In this document: piece by piece, positions 60,102-64,000 of the stretch
Layout of the letters: every line of letters starts with the position of its first letter
Position numbering within the stretch: the first letter of the stretch is position 1
Assembly: GCA_029237695.1 (NCBI GenBank)
Contig: CM055273.1
Location: 56,843,968-56,907,967, forward strand
DNA length: 64,000 bases
Source: Conchocele bisecta
Taxonomy: Eukaryota > Mollusca > Bivalvia > Lucinida > Thyasiridae
Direction: 5' to 3'
The notes under the pieces: generated by a model
Databases searched by the model: none
Told to the model about the DNA's origin: nothing
What the model saw: only the letters and a program-made list of their open reading frames with translations
Position numbers and translations under genes: made by a program

Positions 60102-60333
60102 TATTTCCATATATTAACTGGTAGAATTCCAGCTTTAACTAGATAATCTCGGGTCCAAACTGCGGCCGCTACATCTAAGGTCGCGAGCCCTACGTCTCTC
60201 ACAGTAAAGTCCAATTTGGGAGCGGTTCCTCCTAGGGCCATCTTTGATAGTCGAGCATACCCGATACTGAAACCGATATCACCACGGCGTGATAAAGCGC
60301 ATTCACTAACATTTTACCATCTTGTTCAGCCAT
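60102..60333 (-). pseudogene. Small membrane protein 2 of the Polinton, frameshifted
   Basis: ATG at 60333 starts MAEQDGKMLVNALYHAVV, then the good frame changes within about 30 codons. It continues IGYARLSKMALGGTAPKLDF and TVRDVGLATLDVAAAVWTRD, ending PVNIWK at TAA 60102-60104. The C-terminal helix (GLATLDVAAAVWTRDYLVKAGI) is amphipathic to hydrophobic. The stop abuts the start of the next gene, so the two were probably cotranscribed. Function unknown. Confidence 0.6.
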
Positions 60334-60394
60334 TGTTATAATTATTGCATATAAAATGGGTCGCGATCAATGTTTAAATGGGGCGCATCCAAAT

Positions 60395-60888
60395 TCAACA
60401 TTGTTGATGATTGGTGTTTAGTAACTTTCTTCTGAACACTGGCTGGTTGTTTTTTCTTGGTATTTCCACACGCACAGGGGCACCAACAACTGCCAGACCA
60501 CCACCAACAACCCAACTCCAATTCACGAATTTGGGTTCAATCGGATTCGCCCAACTCCAACGGTAGTTGGTATTGGGTGACAAATTCTTTGAATTTGAGT
60601 GTGCTTCCAATTCGTGAAGTTGGGGGTGTTGTTGTACTCAACTCTGTATTCAGATGTTTTTGCTGTCTCCGTCCCCAATCTCGATTGGAGTTTAGCCTCT
60701 CGAAGCTCGGCGAGTATTTTATCTTGTTTAACTTTTCGGGTGGCAGCCGCCGCCCGCCCAGCTGCCTGTCTTTTGGGATTTTTTATATGCGGTATGTCAT
60801 CCAGTGGCGGAGTAACACTCTGGTTCGATTGTGTTGGAGCAATCTGGTTCAACTCCGTCACTCTCGTGGGTGTGTCTTGTGTCATCAT
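60395..60888 (-). pseudogene. Basic tail-anchored protein of the Polinton, one frameshift
   Basis: Starts near ATG 60888-60885 (MMTQDTPTRVTELNQ). Polar N-terminus, then a basic motif KNPKRQAAGRAAAATRKVKQ and a charged helix. The frame moves near 60600 and a single hydrophobic stretch follows (WSWVVGGGLAVVGAPV), with a basic tail to the stop at 60395. A KNP-R-xAGR motif plus a membrane segment is a recurrent small-protein plan in this element type, from memory. Role unknown. Confidence 0.55.
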
Positions 60889-61443
60889 TTATAATATTAA
60901 TATTAGAGCTTATAGTTCGTGGGCATATATGTCCAAATTGACAGTGTTTACCCGTGGTCAACGCGGTTGTTAGTGGAGCTAAGTACATTCCAAACTTGTG
61001 ATAAATTGAGCAGCATGCCGTTCTAAGAGTGTGTCCTATAAAAGGGTCAGTCTCTAGATCGTGAATCAACCCTTCGGTGTTTGGTATAGGGAGAAGTCTA
61101 CTAACGGCGGTAGCGTACTAAATGAATAGCCGCCGATCCAAGAGTTTTTGTCATCTCTGCTCCCAATTTGGATTCGTATCGCGCATACATTATTTTATCG
61201 ATCTCCGCATCTGACATCTTATCCACCTGAAAAACTGAGAGACGCCTACCGAGATAATGCTCCGATTGTCCCCCCACCCCCAGCAACCAGCGCAGCTAGC
61301 CGCTCTCGTCGCGCCGCATTTTCATTTTCATTCGGAGTCGTTGCACTCAACCCAGATCCCGATTGCTCTGTCGGATCATTATTGTTGGCAGTCGGAGTTG
61401 AGGTTTCTTCTATTAGCTGATCGAGAAGTTCGTCGCAGTTCAT
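60797..61443 (-). pseudogene. Conserved Cys/His protein of the Polinton, frameshifted
   Basis: ATG at 61441-61443 lies directly against the T6CAAAATTA motif; the protein starts MNCDELLDQLIEETS. Polar linker, then VDKMSDAEIDKIMYARYESK and LGAEMTKTLGSAAIHL; after a frame change, IHDLETDPFIGHTLRTACCS and LTTGKHCQFGHICP. At least two shifts occur (near 61.25 and 61.10 kb). The last frame stops at 60797, overlapping the start of the next gene. The sequence is of a type repeatedly associated with Polinton-like copies in marine invertebrates. Function not established. Confidence 0.65.
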
Positions 61444-61457
61444 TTTTTTCAAAATTA
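61444..61457 (-). promoter_or_regulatory. Putative promoter motif abutting the Cys/His protein start
   Basis: TTTTTTCAAAATTA ends exactly where the coding-strand ATG (61443) begins. This position also argues for that ATG as start. Confidence 0.6.
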
Positions 61458-61505
61458 GTAATTTAACTATTCTAACAAGTTCATCACTTTAACATATTTA
61501 TTTAA

Positions 61506-61519
61506 TTTTTTCAAAATTA
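61506..61519 (-). promoter_or_regulatory. Putative promoter motif upstream of the Cys/His protein gene
   Basis: TTTTTTCAAAATTA about 63 bp upstream of the ATG at 61443; a second copy abuts the ATG. Confidence 0.5.
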
Positions 61520-61610
61520 TTATAATAAATGCGCACCACCCGATACTTATGATCACCATTATGCTCGCAACAAAGCTCGCAGCGGAGACACCAATTGTTA
61601 ACATTGTTAA

Positions 61611-61757
61611 CCATTGTTCAGTATTTGTTCAGCATTATTCAGCATTTGTTCAGCATTTGCTAAGCATTGTTCAGCAATTGCTAAGCATTGTTCAGTATTT
61701 GTTCAGCATTGTTCAGCAATTGCTAAGCATTGTTCAGCAATTGCTAAGCATTGCAAT
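61611..61757. repeat. Iteron-like TTGTTCAGCA minisatellite
   Basis: About a dozen copies of (G/A)TTCAGCA or GCTAAGCA-type units, partly as a 21-bp unit ATTGTTCAGCAATTGCTAAGC. It lies between the ATPase stop and the next gene's promoter motif. Open frames across it (KHCSAIAKHCS) are repeat artefacts. Confidence 0.85.
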
Positions 61758-61783
61758 AGCTTATTACTTTGCAATTTTCCTAA

Positions 61784-61795
61784 TTTTTTCAAAAT
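61784..61795 (-). promoter_or_regulatory. Putative promoter motif, degenerate copy after ATPase stop
   Basis: TTTTTTCAAAATC just beyond the ATPase stop and before the iteron-like array. Confidence 0.4.
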
Positions 61796-61804
61796 CGTTT
61801 AGAT

Positions 61805-62539
61805 TTAATTGATAACTTTATAAGCAGTTGGTTGATCAGTCTTTAGCAGAAGCTTGGCGTGCTTAGTTTTCGAAAGTATCTGTCGAACCTCCAGGCGCTC
61901 CTCGCGCGTTGGGATAACGTCATTCTCTCGAAGACAGTCATCGAATGAGTCTCGGTCCTTGCAGTGAAAGAGGGCGACCCATTTCGTTTGCTCGCGCAGA
62001 TCCTTGAGGACGGCGTTGTATTTTTGAGTGGATATCCATACGCTTTGCCTCGCATGGCGGCCAGAAAATGCGAGCTCGGAGAGCATGTCCTTCTTTTTGG
62101 TCATCGCCGCCTTGGCTGAGCAATCGTCAATCACGTATAGGGTGGGCTCGCCCTGAAATATTTGGTATAAACCACGCAACCAATCGTGAAGCCTATCACC
62201 GGGGTCAATAACGTATACCTCAGGGTCGGTCCATATCCACGGGCACCGCTGATAAGTATCGTTGTGTCGCACAGTGGGACATAGGATCACAATGTGACGA
62301 AAGGCATCGCGGTAGGATCCCTCGAGTAAGTTGAGGATGAAAACCGTTTTTCCACATCCTGTCTGCCCACATATTATGGCGGAGTGAGCATCTCCAATCG
62401 TGAATTGGTATTGATTGCTAGATTTCTTAATTTTTTCAAAATTATGTATTAATAAATCGTTAGATGATTTCTTAATTTTTTCAAAATTATGTATTAATAA
62501 ATCGTTAGATTTAGTAGATCGCTGATACGTATCGACCAT
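61805..62539 (-). CDS. A32-like packaging ATPase (FtsK/HerA superfamily)
   Basis: Powers DNA packaging into the capsid in Polintons and related viruses. Walker A GQTGCGKTVF (about 62345-62372), a CPTVRHND strand, Walker B TLYVIDDCS (about 62118-62145), a SELAFSGRHARQSVWISTQK segment with sensor-type Gln, and C-terminal AKLLLKTDQPTAYKVIN before the stop at 61805. The frame is open throughout. The apparent ATG at 62539 lies inside the capsid gene's end. The first 40 or so residues include a 15-residue repeat (SNDLLIHNFEKIKKS) that reads through two promoter-motif copies, so the true start is probably nearer 62410, where no ATG is present. Confidence 0.88.
   Translation of the reverse strand: MVDTYQRSTKSNDLLIHNFEKIKKSSNDLLIHNFEKIKKSSNQYQFTIGDAHSAIICGQTGCGKTVFILNLLEGSYRDAFRHIVILCPTVRHNDTYQRCPWIWTDPEVYVIDPGDRLHDWLRGLYQIFQGEPTLYVIDDCSAKAAMTKKKDMLSELAFSGRHARQSVWISTQKYNAVLKDLREQTKWVALFHCKDRDSFDDCLRENDVIPTREERLEVRQILSKTKHAKLLLKTDQPTAYKVIN
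62431..62444 (-). promoter_or_regulatory. Putative Polinton promoter motif at the ATPase gene, proximal
   Basis: Copy in the left unit of the 45-bp duplication, about 20 bp before the first conserved ATPase codons. Confidence 0.5.
62476..62489 (-). promoter_or_regulatory. Putative Polinton promoter motif at the ATPase gene, distal
   Basis: Copy in the right unit of the 45-bp duplication, between capsid stop and ATPase body. Confidence 0.5.
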
Positions 62540-63810
62540 CTTCGATGTTGAGTTGTGCGTCTGTAATTATATATAAGTACACGTTCAATGGCCCGGCTCC
62601 GTCCGCCTCTTTGGTTATCTGGATCGTCACACCCTCACTAGCGTTCTCAACTTGGCGTCCGCTACCGTGTATTTGGTCATCGTCGCTGGCTCGCATGTCT
62701 AGCCATAACGCGTATTTGGTATTCAGGAACTCCGCGAGGGAGACGGCCGAGAGATGCAGGTCTTTAGCAACTGCTGCAACCTCCGGAGAGCGCTTAGATC
62801 CGGCAGCAAACTGCTTTCTTACTTCATCCCACTGCTGGTGCGCGCGAAGACCCGCGCTGTAGAGTTGATTGGGGACTCCCTCGATCGTCACCTCTACCTT
62901 CGTGATTTTGGGGTTATAGAATCTGTCGGTTTTTCTAGCACCGAACGCGAACCGAGCATCCTCGAACAACATCAGTATACCTTTCATCGAGCGGGCGGGT
63001 ACGTTGACGTTAATATTCCACAATGTGTCGCTTTTGTTTTTCGGCATCTTGCGATGGCGAAGAACTCGGTCGTAAAGTATGGCAACGCGCCCGGCGTACT
63101 GGGTTCTGATCAATCGCGCTAGTTCGGGCATCGTGACCATGTCGTACTCCAGCGAAACATTATCGATCGTATACGTCGATAACTGGTCGGTGGTTATGAT
63201 AACTCGGCCGTAGTCGTTGAACGTTAGTTCGTATTCGAGGCGGTCAGCCAAAGCGCTCTGATAGTAGGGCATTGTGACTCTCCAGCAACTCAAAGTCGAG
63301 CGGGATGTAGAAGCGGTTGCCGTAAGCGCCCGCGACCGCGTTGTCACTCGCGTTGTTATCTGCCTTGTTAGCAGCCCCGATTCTAAGTTTGGTTACGTTC
63401 TTATTATTTTTGCTGGTGTCAATACCTTGATAGACAGCGTTTTCAAGCTCGTGTGACGTCTTCCACAGGTCCTGATAGCAATGGTAGACGTCGCTGTCAT
63501 CGATCGACATCACCTCATTACCAGAAATCTTTATCATAGTCTTCTTGACTATGGCGCGACCCAAGTTCTGAACGACGGTTCGGTCCGCGTCCGTCGACGT
63601 TAGCGAAATAGTGAAAGCGAGGCGAACAGTACCCGGAACAATGACGTCGTTAGCTCCGAGGTTGGGGAAGCGGACTAAGAGCTGCTGGTTCTGGTCGATC
63701 GTCGATGGGTTGTTCGTAATAACGACACTCTGTCTCACGCCTTTTGCCCCGAGGGGCTCACGCAGTCTGCGGTATGGATTGAGTTTGCGACCGTATTGAC
63801 TCGAAGACAT
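62511..63810 (-). pseudogene. Major capsid protein (double jelly-roll type), one frameshift
   Basis: Main shell protein. ATG at 63810 gives MSSSQYGRKLNPYRRLREPL. A first half runs from VITNNPSTIDQNQQLLVRFP to YGNRFYIPLDFELLESHNAL (about 63280). After a one-step frame change near 63270-63285 the second half reads SALADRLEYELTFNDYGRVI through NVPARSMKGILMLFEDARFA and VEVTIEGVPNQLYS to NIEDGRYVSAIY at 62511. Total about 430 codons, within the range for this protein. The identification is by recognition of the conserved IPLDFELL and RLEYELTFNDY signatures. A structure-based check was not possible. Confidence 0.8.
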
Positions 63811-63816
63811 AATTAA

Positions 63817-63830
63817 TTTTTTCAAAATTA
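63817..63830 (-). promoter_or_regulatory. Putative Polinton promoter motif at the capsid gene
   Basis: TTTTTTCAAAATTA (coding strand TAATTTTGAAAAAA), six bases from the capsid ATG. One of six copies in the minus-strand gene block. Confidence 0.6.
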
Positions 63831-63894
63831 TTGAAACTATTAAACCTGTATGGTTTTGTCTTTAATAGTAATTAATTTTAAGAAAATTATATAG

Positions 63895-64000
63895 ATGGCT
63901 GATTACGATATTAACATGGATAAAAATAGGCAGAGACGATTTCGTCGATGATTATGATGATGATAACGAAACGCCCTTCATAGAGACTCCAGTTCCAATC
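63895..64000 (+). pseudogene. Start of an acidic Polinton protein, cut by window edge, one frameshift
   Basis: ATG at 63895 begins MADYDINMDKN, and after a one-base shift continues GRDDFVDDYDDDNETPFIET to the edge. Very acidic N-terminus. It is transcribed divergently from the capsid gene; the 84-bp spacer holds the T6CAAAATTA motif on the capsid side and AATTTTAAGAAAATTAT on this side. Function unknown. Confidence 0.55.

Larger units (their letters stand above)
62421..62510. repeat. Exact 45-bp tandem duplication carrying the promoter motif
   Basis: 62421-62465 and 62466-62510 are identical. Each contains TTTTTTCAAAATTA between the capsid stop codon and the ATPase body. Confidence 0.92.
53276..64000. 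mobile_element. Maverick/Polinton-type element, left ~10.7 kb
   Basis: Virus-like self-synthesising DNA transposon. Four hallmark genes are recognised: protein-primed DNA polymerase B, rve integrase, FtsK/HerA-type packaging ATPase and major capsid protein. With them are five to six small conserved genes in compact order. Polymerase is on the plus strand; integrase through capsid are on the minus strand, and a further plus-strand gene starts divergently at the right edge. Most readable genes have one or more frameshifts, so this copy is not functional as read. The element continues past the right edge. Confidence 0.9.

Noticed and set aside
60457..61466. Plus-strand open frames opposite the Polinton small genes
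   Set aside because: Antisense shadows of GC-rich minus-strand genes with recognised motifs.
61549..61812. Plus-strand frames with repeated VQHCSAIAKHCS
   Set aside because: They read the iteron-like repeats.

Overview
The window is nuclear DNA of an animal, most likely a bivalve mollusc. It carries a spliced CPSF3 gene, several non-LTR retrotransposon remnants, and dense MITE/SINE and tandem-repeat content of a kind I associate with heterodont clams. That last point is recollection, not a search. No prokaryotic operon, rRNA, functional tRNA gene or CRISPR array is visible.

Layout. 1-4.8 kb: a foldback MITE fragment, a perfect hairpin, two adjacent tandem arrays rich in AGGTCA half-sites, and a duplicated palindromic element. 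4.8-17.7 kb: minus-strand CPSF3 (mRNA 3'-end endonuclease). Its first six coding exons are readable with matching splice phases, its introns are full of MITEs, SINEs and tandem repeats, and a (GA)n tract lies just upstream of the start codon. 18-31.3 kb: a TTAA-flanked nonautonomous transposon, a 5'-truncated L1-like element (+), a minisatellite, a second non-LTR element (-), and a nested insertion with an 8-bp target duplication. 31.5 kb: a possible RS-rich first exon (-). 31.85-46.1 kb: a 14-kb modular repeat array with 11 copies of one module, CRE/ETS-CRE motifs, and a twice-repeated fragment that looks like a gene's promoter plus first exon. 46.1-53.2 kb: mainly non-coding, with small satellites and foldbacks.

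53.28 kb to the right edge: the left ~10.7 kb of a Maverick/Polinton-type element, an old or recent virus-like insertion. After a repeated palindromic terminus it holds a C2H2 zinc-finger gene (-), a small hypothetical gene (+), a protein-primed family B DNA polymerase (+), then a convergent block on the minus strand. That block contains the retroviral-type integrase, two small membrane proteins, a basic tail-anchored protein, a conserved Cys/His protein, the packaging ATPase and the double-jelly-roll-type major capsid protein. A further gene starts divergently at the right edge. Most readable genes are broken by frameshifts. A T6CAAAATTA motif occurs six times around the minus-strand genes, directly against two start codons. 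Base composition changes sharply where polymerase and integrase meet tail to tail, which hints at a chimeric element.
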